Below, piece by piece: positions 53,656 to 64,000 of a stretch of DNA of 64,000 bases. A model generated the notes under the pieces. It was not told the DNA's origin. It saw only the letters and a list, made by a program, of their open reading frames with translations, and did not search any database. Position 1 is the stretch's first letter; every line of letters begins with the position of its first letter. Both the position numbers and the translations under genes were made by a program. Source of the DNA: Lepidodermella squamata (taxonomy: Eukaryota > Gastrotricha); contig JBLDXI010000013.1 in assembly GCA_047495785.1 (NCBI GenBank), forward strand, positions 310,001-374,000, read 5' to 3'.

Positions 53656-55126
53656 ATGATATCATCCTCTTTCGACTTTGCGGTCGGTACCGATAATAAT
53701 ATTGTCAAAGGTTTGCTTTCTTTAAATATTGTTATAGTTATTAAGGAGGATTTTTAACAGGAATTTGCGGAGCTTCGGAAAGTTTCGTAAATGTCACCCC
53801 TCTATCGGATGCCAAGCAGGCTTTAGAAATCACGAGATTAGTCTGGAACGAAGAGTCGGATTGTGTAAGTAACGATTTTTTCGAAAAAACTACGCTGAAA
53901 ACTATTTTTTCAGTTATTTTTCGGTCGGAATGATGGCTCGTTTGGTCGTATGCCATTCAAAACAGCGAAATTCGAAACTGCTAGCGAAAAGTTGGACAGC
54001 TCCATCATCGGGCTTGAATTTATTAGCAAAAAGTTTGCCAGATTTTAAGTCGGTGATATGTTAAAATTCGTTATTTTTCAGAAAGGTTTTACTGTGCACG
54101 AAAGATGGATCGGTGAATATTTATAATCCGGCAAATTCAGAGGCTGAAAAGCTAGATTTCTCACCGGGCCCGAATCTCTTCTCCGCCCGAGCTTTCAAAC
54201 CAACCGCCAGCCGGATATTGATGGCGACGGGCGGGAAGGAGAACGAACTAAAATTATTCGATGTCGCCTCAGAGAAGAAGGAGCCGGTATTCCAAGCGAA
54301 AAACCTCGCAAATGACTGGTTGAGCCTGCAACAACCGATTTGGATCCGCGACGTCGGCTTCATCGACCACGACGCCGAGCAACCGAAACTGGTCACCGTT
54401 ACCGATAACGGTTTTCTCCGGGTCTATGACTCGAAAGTGCAGCGAAGACCAGTCATTAATGCGTCCCTGGTCGACCATCCCCTGGTCAGTGTGGCGGTGT
54501 TCCCGCCGGGCACGTCGCCCGGCCCGGTTCCGTTCATCGCAGCCGGGTCGGCGCAAGGCTGGCTGGGCATCGTCGACCTGCGACTGCCGAAAGCGGCGAT
54601 CGGGAAGCCGTTGCCTGGCAACTGCCAGACAAAACACCGGCTAACAGGCCGTTGTCGCAACGTGACCGGCAGCACGCGATCCATCGCTATTCTGCCGCGT
54701 GATGACGGCGCCCCGCTGCTGGTTTCGGCTGGTCTCGATCGATTCACGCGGGTTTTCGACACGTCGCTACCGAAAAGTGGCCCGATGGCGAAAATTTTCA
54801 CGAAATCGAAACTAACGGCGTTGGCGATAAATCCGAAAATAGACGCTGATAAATTGTTCGAGGCGATGAAACTCATTGATCAAACACCGAAGACGGTGAA
54901 GAGGGCCAAGTACGAGCCGGAAGATGACCCGAACCATCTGCCTGATTTGGTGCTTGGTTCCGATGACGAAGACGAGGACGACGATGAAGATAACGAAGAT
55001 GAAAGTGGATCTGAAGGAGATGACGATGACGACGATGAGGGTTCGGTCGAAGATTGCGGCAGTGTTGACTTGGACGATTTTGAAGAAAAAAATCAACGCG
55101 GGAAACGAAAGTTTGGCAGAAGATGA
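53656..55126 (+). CDS. WDR74: 60S ribosome biogenesis WD-repeat protein WDR74 (Nsa1)
   Basis: Four exons: 53656-53710, 53761-53864, 53914-54032, 54082-55126; 440 aa. VGTDNNIVKG near the N-terminus, RDVGFI, LVTVTDNGFLRVYD, DHPLVSVAVFP and SAGLDRFTRVFD follow the seven-blade WDR74/Nsa1 propeller. After the propeller come Lys-rich KRAKYEPEDD, a long Asp/Glu stretch (about residues 370-425), and a basic end RGKRKFGRR, a likely nucleolar signal. WDR74 binds the AAA ATPase NVL (Rix7/Nsa1 system) and leaves pre-60S particles as they mature. It thus works on the same rRNA that the adjacent snoRNAs methylate. Exon 4 is noticeably more GC-rich than exons 1-3. AATAAA lies at 55191-55196. Confidence 0.93.
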
Positions 55127-55190
55127 AATGTTGTTGTTCATCGCTAAATTTTTCAGTCTTTCGCCCCATAATATTGTGCATTGTTGAAAG

Positions 55191-55196
55191 AATAAA
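55191..55196 (+). terminator. Polyadenylation signal of WDR74
   Basis: AATAAA 65 nt after the stop codon; a TA-flanked element begins 40 bp further on. Confidence 0.65.
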
Positions 55197-55235
55197 ACAA
55201 CCTTGTTTTTTATTCAATCGCTTTTTCATCGTGTA

Positions 55236-56051
55236 CCGTAAGGCGGTCTTACTTCGGACAAAAACGTGTTTTTGGGGCTCAGTTTTTCGAGGTGAACGAA
55301 TTTTTTGACGGGCTTTATGTCAAAAGATGCGCCTTGAAAAACTGCATATTCTAGTATCAACTCCGGTAAGCAAATAATTTTTCCCGTACAGGTATTAAAG
55401 GAAAACTGGTCCGGCTAACTTCGGACACAACTGAGGTAATTTCGGACAGCTCAATGTGAATATTTAGATTGGGGTCAAAGTTCACATTAAAGCGAGATAA
55501 AATTTGTGAGCAGATTTAAGAAAAAACTTGGAAAAAAAACCAAAACGCATGATGAGGGATTCGAACCCTCAATATTGAATTGTGCTCCCAACGCAGCTTA
55601 GTGCTGTTCTCGATAAAATATGGAGTTTAAAAATGTCAAGGTCAATTGACATCTTTTTGAATTTCCCGTAGTTTGAAGCTGTCCGAACTTACCCGGGACA
55701 AAATTTGTTTTCCAAAGTATTTCCTGATCAAAATTTTCGTTAAAAATTGGTTTGAACATGACAGCATTACTAAATCGATGGTGCTCTATCTTTTCCGCTT
55801 CTCGCCAGCAAAAATTACCGACCTGGTGAAAAGTTAGCAATTTTGGGTCGCGGGACATGACTGCCAAGAAGTTGGACTATTCTTCACATACTTATCTGTT
55901 TTCAATGTTTCTGGTGTCATTTGAAAGCCAAGACTCAGGGCTATCTTTTGCAATTTAAACAGTCTCTATATTCACCGGGGTTGAGGAGAAATTCCAGTTC
56001 GAAGTCAAAAGTGTCCGAAGTTACCCTGTCCGAAGTAAGACCGCCTTACGG
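55236..56051. mobile_element. Non-autonomous TIR element with TA duplication and tRNA-like segment
   Basis: The ends CCGTAAGGCGGTCTTACTTC at 55236 and its inverted copy finishing at 56051 match for about 25 bases, flanked by TA at 55234-55235 and 56052-56053. The motif CTTCGGAC recurs several times just inside both ends in both orientations. 816 bp, no transposase. On the minus strand, about 55605-55550, is a tRNA-like segment: a D-arm-like GCTGCGTTGGGAGC and a perfect T-arm GAGGGTTCGAATCCCTC, but the anticodon arm is too short and the acceptor stem does not pair, so it is not a functional tRNA. Confidence 0.82.
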
Positions 56052-56053
56052 TA

Positions 56054-57807
56054 ATCTCTCTTAAAAAAATAGAAGCAAATGAAATGACACACAAGCCACA
56101 AAAATATGCCCGACCGGCTAAAGTGAGGTAGTATAAAGACTTTGATTTTCATGTGGCTAGGAGGATGGCGGCGGTTCTTCGATTTGATCCCTTTTTGCGG
56201 TTCATCGGTCGGTTCGCAACAAAAAATGCGTCCACTGGAATCGCTATTCCAACCAGGTGAAGTACGACCCTTATTCAGTATCAAACGTTGAATGGTTTGA
56301 TCAAAAAATTCCAATTATCCGCTGCTGAAACCCCTTTTAAGTACAAATAGTCAAACTATTACTTTAATCCCATTTTAATCGGAAACGGAAACGCTCATTT
56401 TCGGTTTTCTCGCGATTCACGTAAATGACGTTTCTCTGCGCTGGAAGCTCCGTTTAAAACATGGCTTGCGGTGTTTTTCATATCTTACTGGGATACACAG
56501 GGTTATCACTGCTAACAAGCGCAAAAAAATCTGGTACCTTGGTTCTCGGACAATTCGTTTTCTCAGTTATTTTGCGCTTATTCAAATTATTGCGCAATGC
56601 TCAACAGCAAAGTGCAAATTTGTTTCCAGCACGTGACAAATTATTCCCTAATTTTCAACGCCAAAAACGATGGGAATCAAATGTTTCAGCTCGGGTTGCC
56701 TTTTCAGCATGATTTCGCGGTTCGGGAATTCTGGATTAATGAAGCGATCGAACTTTTTTCTTGAAAACTTCAAAAAACTGATAACCGAGAATATCGAAGA
56801 CGATCTGAAATATTTTGCCTTTATTATCTTGCTTTCCGACATCCGGGCACGGTATTGAAAACAACGACGGAAATTAGAAAAAAGAAAGTACAAAGGCGCA
56901 CCTTTGTTTTCCGAACGTGGGCTCAGCGTCGGTAAAAAAAACACAAACATCGCAGCTCAATCATTCTTCGGACAAAGAAACCAGAACAGGACAGGGCAAC
57001 AAACAATCAACAAGTTACTTTTGTTACGAAATTACAAAAATTATCAGAACCTGGACAATCTTACAGAAGACATGCTTTGACACATAATTTTCAGCAAAGC
57101 TCTCGAACAGGCTTGAAACAAGTAACGAATTAGCGATTTAGAAACTGTACATATGTTTTCACTGAAATATGATAGACAATAGATGATGTCGCCGCAATGA
57201 TACATTCACAATAAATTATTCATGAAAATTAAGTTTTACAAAAGAAAGAAAACAATATCATTTCTCTTCTCTTTTCAGCGAAACTAGGATCATTTAAATC
57301 AAATATCTGTCGTATGTCTTGTCGAACAGGCGGAACAAACATCATAACAATCATTTATATCATCTCTATGTACAATACTGAGCGCGACGACAGAATGCAA
57401 TCTATGTATAATAAGGTTTCATTATCATTTATTTCAGGTGAGCAGCAAGCAATATAACGCAGGCAAGTCCTAATTTTGGAGAAGGCGAACTAATTTTTTG
57501 GAGTGGAATCGCAATCGCAGCATAGCATTTCAAAAGTATTTCGATAATCGAGCGCGAAGCTGCCGCAATAAATATTGCTTTGGAAGGTACGGCGCGTAGT
57601 TTCATAGTATAACAGAGGTCTCTGTCGAACCACAGTTAGAACGATTCTTGGAATCATTTCGCAAAAATTAACAAATACAACAAAATTTACGATGATGGTA
57701 TGAAAAAAAAGTAAATTGAACAAAATTTGTCAACAATTTTTGATTGAGAATTCGAGGCTGGAAAAAGAAGAAACGTTGAAAAAGAGATAACAGGCGAGGC
57801 GTGTTCT
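56054..57807. other. Intergenic DNA, 3' flank of CDC25
   Basis: No supported gene. An 83-codon frame at 56461-56712 and a minus-strand frame at 56950-56648 lack recognisable motifs. Confidence 0.45.
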
Positions 57808-60800
57808 TCACCAATGAGAAGGTGAAGACATAGGCGGGCGATTTTCAGCGTTTTCCGCGTCTTCAACGCTGGCCAAGTGCGAAAATAGCGGCGTGCTTTT
57901 AGCGAAGATGTCCATGCTATCGCATCGTTTCACCAGAGGCGAGGTTGTATTCGCTGCATGAGGCATCGAGTACGACGATAGTTGCCTGCGAACGAGCGGA
58001 TTTCTCCTTGCCACCCTAATAATAATTAAAAAATTAATTAAATTAAAAATAATTGAATTGATTTCAACTAACCGATAATGTCTGTTATTTTCATCGATAG
58101 CAATGGCGTTTTTCGACGACGGCTCTTGCGAGCAAGACAGCCGGCTCGAAGCGTCGGAGGTGGCTGAGCAGCTCGCGGATAGCGGCGAAATCGCAGACTG
58201 GCCGACGCTTTTCACGAGGCGATCTTCAACGGCGCTCATCGTCTTGTACTTTTTCCATTTCCGAAGTTCGGTGTTGTGCTCCTCAGCATGCATCGGCGTG
58301 TAACCGCCGAATGGCTCGAGCAAGTGGCACTGGTTAGTACCGCAGCAGTACTCGTAGAACGCCTTGTAGCCGCCCTGAAGCATGTAAACTTCGGGATAGT
58401 CGAGGCGCGGGTAGTTGTTGCGATTGCGGTGACGATCGAGCTTGCGGAACGCCTTCACCATGTCCGGCGCGCGTTTGCTGCTGAACTCGCAGTGGAAAAT
58501 CAGCAGCGTCCGCTTCGGGTCGCCGTTCTCATCCAACGAGTCGTCGGACGCTTCGTGGTCGTCGAAGAACTGCTTCAACAACGGCTCGGCCTTCGGGTGG
58601 TTGACGGCGCCCTTGATGTGGCCGCCTTCGTGTTCGTACGGGTACCGGCAGTCGATGATGTGGAAATTCTTCACCTTCGACTTGTACTTGCCAGCGAGTA
58701 AATTCGCCAGGACAGAGCACTCGATTAAAACGGTGCTTTCGTGCGGCTTGCAGGGCAGCAAATAAGGCCGCGAGCCGTCGCCGATCATGCAAGTGTCCGG
58801 CGGCGCCTGGTGCGAACTTTCTTCAGCAGTTTTCGTCACGGTGACAGCAGACGAGGAGGACGCGAGAGGCGTGCACGTGGATGGCGCGCTTGTTTGGTGT
58901 TGCAGCGGGGTTGAAAGCACCGAGTACGACTGCGAGTGGGCCAACGAACGTTTTGGTTCCGATACAGCGTTTTCTTTGATACACTCCAGCTGCGATTTCA
59001 GTTTTTTCGCATCACCGAATGGCGAGCCGAACGGCAGCCGGCTGAGGTTTTCGAACGACGACTGGTCCATGCAGTCGGAGGTGGCGACGCGCTTCAGGCT
59101 GTTGGACCGAGGCAGCGAGTTGTTGCGTTGCGTTTCATTCGTCACGGCCGTTGCGAACAGGCTCTGCTTGCCGAGCGACTTGCGGATGAAAGCAGTAGGC
59201 GATGTCGATGACGTTTGCTGCGCCAAGATGCCGCCGCCGCGGACCAGCGCTTGAATGTGTTGCGGCAACGACGGGCTCGGCGAGCAGTGTTTCGGCGTCG
59301 AGCCGCGGCTTCGAGAACGTATCGCGATGACTCGACTCTGCGGTGTGCCAGGGCACGGCGAGGCGTTGAAAGAATCGTGGCTGGCTTCTTGCGACGGCGA
59401 GAGGAGAGCTGAGGGCGAGAACGCGAAATTAGACGACTCGTTGATGACTTCGAGCGGCCGAGACGACGGCGATGACGTGGCCGTGCTTCGCTGGCTGTCG
59501 GACCACGACTGCAGGGACGACGAACCGAACCCAGAGTCGACAGACAGTTCGTTGAATGTCGAAGACCGCCGCCGGCCCCACGCCGCTTCGACTGTCCTTG
59601 ACTGAGACAGGCTATCGTCGAGTCCAGGGCTATTATAAATTTCAGTAATGAAAACGTGACTCAATTCCAGGGCCTTGTGCTTACAATTTTGTTTGCTCAT
59701 CGGCAATCACCAAGGGTGACAAGCGACCGACATTAGCGGTAATGTTGCCTGAAAACATAAAATGGGGTCATTTTATTTTATCAAGGTTGACCTTTGAGAC
59801 TACTTACGTTTATTGTCAGGCCGCCGACTTGGCGTGCAGTGTGGCGGACTGTTCGACAGATCTTCATCGTTTTGGCAATCGCTGATCAGCCTTAATAATT
59901 AGAAACAAACATTATGAATAACGAAAACTCGACTGCCTGGTAAAATAATACCTCAATGGCATACGCGACGAGCGATGTTTAGCTAAAAGCGGCATTTATC
60001 GCTAGTAATATTTATTGTCTATGCGCGGGATAAATTTAGGATATAAAATTTTGAAGCAACGCTGAATTTTGATCTGGCTCTGGATAAAATATTTGCCGCC
60101 AACAGCGGATTGCAGCCGCTCCCTGATGCGCTTTCATCTCTTTGTGCTGCTCAAGCGCATGCGTGAACGATCGCTGGGCGCAAGCATGCGCGTAGAAAAT
60201 ACGCGCGCGCCCGCGATCGCACAAAGGCGGGAGCCGGGCGGTACCGCAAAGGAAATGACGATCCCGATCAGCGGGGTGTCGTAGATTAGCGGGCATTAGG
60301 CAAATAAGTGGCCGGAGAGTTTTCCATAGTCTCAGGCAAGCGCGGGACAAAAGACAGCAGCAGCACGCTAAACTTTACTCAAGCCCACGATTTAGTCTGC
60401 GGCCGCCCGCGCCCAGCCGACGGGGACGATGAAGTGCTACTTCGAAGTTAACACCACGGCACCCGCCACACGAGCGTTGCATAATACGAATTTGCGCGAT
60501 GGTGATAAAGTACTATCCATGGTACAGTGTATAATTGGCGCACAGGGAAGCCGGCAGACCACGGCTACGCAACGGATTGCGCAATTGCAGCCAAACAAGG
60601 TCATTGAGAATTTGGCGCCAAAATTGGCGAGGCGCGGGAAAGCAATAAAAATGAATTAAAGCAATGAAATAAACTTACGACGTATGAGATAATTTGTTGG
60701 CGAGATCGGTTCGCGGAGAAAAAGCAGCGTTGCAGTCGTCGGCTAATAATACCGGCTTTTCGAATTCGATGATGCTGCTGACTTTGGAGACGCCAGGTTT

Positions 60801-60872
60801 CATTACTGAATAATCGCTTTCGCTGTTGCTAACGTCGGCAAGCAACCCACTTCGTATAGGCACTTTGGCCAT
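57808..60872 (-). CDS. CDC25: M-phase inducer phosphatase CDC25
   Basis: Five exons: 60872-60679, 59890-59808, 59748-59685, 59629-58073, 58015-57808; all phases agree, 701 aa. The rhodanese-type catalytic domain (about residues 420-590) has FHIIDCRYPYEHEGGHIKGA, the active-site loop HCEFSSKR (the HCX5R cysteine near residue 493), YPEVYMLQGGYKAFY and ending YTPMHAEEH. It removes the inhibitory phosphates from CDK1 to trigger mitosis. The N-terminal 400 residues are Ser/Thr/Pro-rich with many potential CDK, Polo and 14-3-3 sites (for example RSYSVLST-like and SRGSTPKH), the usual regulatory region. The start ATG gives MAKVPIRSGLL; the three small 5' exons are inferred from splice phase. Intron 1 is 788 bp and GC-rich. 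After the catalytic domain a basic segment (RRNPLVRRQLSSYSMP) may bind CDK or 14-3-3. Confidence 0.92.
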
Positions 60873-63800
60873 CGACACAACTACGTTTAACAACAACGAG
60901 GGAGCTTCTACGCTGAGATAGAAAACAATTTTAAAATTTAAAATTTAAAACAAGTAGTGGCATTTGTTAAAATTATGAACACGACAGTTGTTGCTGTGCC
61001 AGGCGTAACGTCGATGTAACTATTTCTGCGAATGAAATTTATCATTGAAATACATTTGAATTTACTAGAAAATATAAAGATAATGGCTCAGGAAACATCA
61101 GTGTTTATCAATGAGACTGATAGCGTTAGGATAAAATTAAACTCAATTTAGGCCTGAACTAGCTAATTTTGGGAACGCGCGCGCGCCATATGCGGGCTAA
61201 TAAAGAGTACATAAAATCGTCAGGTCGCCCTCAATTTTGTGTGTGGCACACCGTAGAACGACTTTAAGGACCACAAGAGGAACCGCGAGCGCCGTTGTGA
61301 TGACCCTGTACCGGTTGAAACCGTTAGGCCACTGAGCATCGATTGCCTTAGCTTGCAGTACAGATTATTGCAGGCCGTTGCAATCTGTACTTGTTCATGT
61401 ATTTTGGGTCCCGCGCGCGCTGCTAGCCTGTGGCCCCAATGGGCACGCATATGTTGTTTAATTGCGCAACAGTAACGATAGTACCGCGCTAGTAACGCTC
61501 GCGTATTGGCCAGCACTAAATTGAATAACAGAATACTAAAGCATCATTTGACTACGGCTGTGAGATAGCACAATATTGCAGCCTAGGCATCACGTCGGCT
61601 TCGGTGTGATGGAACCGGATGGTCGTTATGCCTAACAATTCAGTGATGACACACAATCCTGAATGAATAACAAGAAAATACCTACATTCGAGGAATTCAA
61701 AACGACATCTGCTAATATTATTCATTATGCATTCGCACGTACTAGTTGCAGTGGTGTCATGAAATTGCACAAAAATTGAACACTCTACAGAAACCGTTAT
61801 AGCTTTAAACAGAGGTGTAAGCTCCTAATTCAAAAAAGCCCGAATAATTTTCAGAAACGCTGTTTACCCGCGGACAAAGTGGCACGCGCCGCAGAATTAG
61901 ACTCGCTTGGCAAGTTAACAGAAATTTGCTCTACCTGAAATAAAGAGCGCCAAAGGGCTATAGCCACGCCGCAAAACAAAATCATTAGGGCTTGACAAAG
62001 TAGCGATTTGCCGAGGATTACAAATCATAGTGGCTGCCCTTATTAACAAGCCATGAAAATTTGCCATAGATCAGCGGGTAGTTAGGTTGAGAAATGTAGG
62101 TGACAATTAGTCACAACGATAACAGTACATTACTGACATAACAACAAGGTGACCTCAAATTTAGCAAGTAACAACAAGGTAACACGGTGTTACATGTCTT
62201 GACTCGGTATGGCAAATAATCACAGCTGTTTTTGGAACCCGCGGAGCAAATAATTTTGGCGCCAAATCTCGGCTGCGTTAAATTTAGCACGCTCTCTGCG
62301 CACATGGCGACTAGCGGCGAGGCGAGGCGGTCGTTGCTGCTGCTTGCTAGCCACTCAAAACAATGACAAGCACGCAATCGCGATTTCAACTACTACTATA
62401 CACACGAGCCATCACCATCTGGTGTCGCGTGGAGCAATAACTATGTATTAGCCACGGCTCGTTGACCAATTCACGGAAAATCACCTGCGATCATCTTAAT
62501 TAAGGTATGTATGAATGTAACCGGGTATTCATGACAAATAGACAAGTGAAAATTCCGTACGTCATGCCGCATGGGACATGGTAAAACCTAAAATCACGTC
62601 AGGGAAAGACAATATATTTGTAACCTGGCGGCGGCGTGTTCAACGAATACTGCGCCAATTTAGCAACAATTTTCGCCTTGCTGTCCTCAAACCGAGCGCA
62701 GTCAAAGCTGTACGGAAAGACTATAAACAATGAAAGATAACAAATTCGCTATATTAAAAGCGTGATGTTTATGATGTTACGTACGATTGTCTGGCACATT
62801 ACCTGGCGCGAATGACGAGACACACCACGTATCTCATCGAGCACAGCAAGCGCTCAGACACATATAAAAACGAGCCCCGCGTGGGCTATTCGGCCTGGGC
62901 TCGCGCGCCTGTCAAGTACACGGCGTCGCCTCTTTCGGCAAATCTATTTTCGTCTACGCGCTAACTAAACTATGTCGCGCTCTTGTGTTTTCGACGGTTA
63001 CGACGCTATGTGTTTAGAAAACGGCAACTGCTCTTGCCAGTTTATTTAGAGATCGGTGGGCATTTGATGCCGTTCGAGCCAGCTGTAGTAGTGGGCTTGA
63101 ATTCAAGAGATGATTAAACATGAAATGAGCACACACATCTGGGATCATTCTCAAATAAAGCATCGTGATACAGCTCCAGTCTTTACAGCTAAAAGATTTG
63201 GGACAAAAAGTAAACAAGCCGAATCGAAACGGGTGCAGGGGCCATTACCCGTATCGCCCACGTGTGTTCGGCGATAGGATTAGGCACTTGAAACAGTCTG
63301 ATGCGCATGGGTTCTGCGGGCAGCAAGTGCAATAAAACTCAAACAGGCGTGCACCACATGAGCAAACGGCGACTTTGCGCTCGTTAGGGTAATATAATAA
63401 TGCGAGGGGCGGTTTGCTACGCTTTTTATCCGAATAACGTCCAATTAGACGGGTGGTGTGTAATACAAGCCGGGCAACGCATAAGTTGTTGCAATAAAAC
63501 GGCCGAGACCGGGTAATTTATCATTATGCAAACCGTAACTGTTTTCTGTGAGAGGAAAAAACGAACATATTGTCAGTTTAAGCTTCTACTGCTGATGAGC
63601 CTAAATCGTAAAGCTTTTCCATTTCAACGTGAAAATTTTACAGTATAATGACTGCTTATGGGAGGTCGACCTTTGGATTGAAGAAATTTATTGCGCAACG
63701 CCGAACGGTCAAGCGAGGACACCTATCGAAGGCGTTCACCTACTGGAAGCGCACTATGTTTTCAGCTTGAGGTCACTTGTTGGCGCGCTTCTGCGGCCCG

Positions 63801-64000
63801 TAATGCTTTTCAGGACGTGACCGCGTGCCGCGTGCTTTCAAATTTTACTTTAAAGCTCTAAATGAGCTGTTATTCTCAGGGCGGAGCAAGGTCCCGATGC
63901 TGTAACAGCGTCGTAATAGGGCCGTAATAAGCCGTTCATCGCGATTTATCAGCATTCAAATACTGTAAATTAGGGCTGTCCACCAAGCAACGCGCATCGC
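60873..64000. other. Region upstream of CDC25 without a supported gene
   Basis: 3.1 kb with only short frames, several CpG-rich patches (about 61175-61195, 62880-62990) and one strong TATA-like site. The CDC25 promoter should lie at its left edge. An exon of a gene continuing beyond the window cannot be excluded. Confidence 0.45.
62863..62870 (+). promoter_or_regulatory. TATA box candidate
   Basis: TATAAAAA followed by a GC-rich stretch (CGAGCCCCGCGTGGGC). About 100 bp downstream, at 62972, is an ATG opening a 26-codon Cys-containing frame (MSRSCVFDGYDAMC). It may mark the promoter of a gene running off the window. Confidence 0.3.

Noticed and set aside
55550-55605. A functional tRNA gene on the minus strand
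   Set aside because: The T-arm is perfect, but the anticodon arm is too short and the acceptor stem does not pair; it lies inside a TIR element.
58276-59605. Long plus-strand frames opposite CDC25
   Set aside because: Antisense shadows of the GC-rich CDC25 exon; no independent evidence.

Overview
The window is nuclear DNA from an invertebrate animal. It holds spliced protein genes with mostly short introns (about 45 to 230 bp, GT-AG), metazoan-only families (an ERG/FLI/FEV-type ETS factor, CDC25, a C-type-lectin-like receptor), metazoan C/D snoRNAs, non-LTR retrotransposons and cut-and-paste DNA elements. Short introns and very close gene spacing in places would fit a small-genome ecdysozoan such as a nematode or tardigrade, but nothing here fixes the phylum. 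I rebuilt gene models by hand from splice sites, reading phase and remembered family sequences; no search was run.

Layout. 0.3-1.6 kb (+): small type I membrane protein with a C-type-lectin-like domain. 3.4-7.3 kb (-): SF3B3. 7.7-9.2 kb: TA-flanked inverted-repeat element. 9.8-12.0 kb (+): DDX39/UAP56. 16.7-17.6 kb: decayed LINE with a restriction-like endonuclease; 18.7-19.0 kb: fold-back repeat. 20.4-23.4 kb (-): ETS factor with a paired CCAAT promoter motif. 25.6-26.3 kb (-): unrecognised gene. 27.7-28.2 kb (+): PDCD5. 28.8-31.5 kb (-): two unrecognised genes. 33.2-37.2 kb (-): two head-to-tail VPS4 genes, one with a second MIT-like domain. 41.0-43.4 kb (-): ALG-2/PDCD6 and MAF1. 44.9-48.8 kb (+): two broken LINEs, one split by a hAT-like element whose sibling lies at 40.0 kb. 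50.2-51.9 kb (+): host gene whose introns carry seven C/D-box snoRNAs. 52.0-55.1 kb (+): PIGZ and WDR74, 60-75 bp apart. 55.2-56.1 kb: second TA-flanked element. 57.8-60.9 kb (-): CDC25. The last 3 kb show no gene I can support.

Functional links. Several genes serve RNA and ribosome production: SF3B3 and DDX39 in splicing and mRNA export, the snoRNAs in rRNA methylation, WDR74 in 60S maturation, MAF1 as the Pol III repressor. VPS4 and ALG-2 both act in the ESCRT pathway. The tight run snoRNA host, PIGZ, WDR74 is the best candidate for coupled expression. The two observations I rate highest are the snoRNA host gene, with its repeated U18-type guide and two U32-like guides, and the VPS4 paralogue with tandem MIT-like domains.
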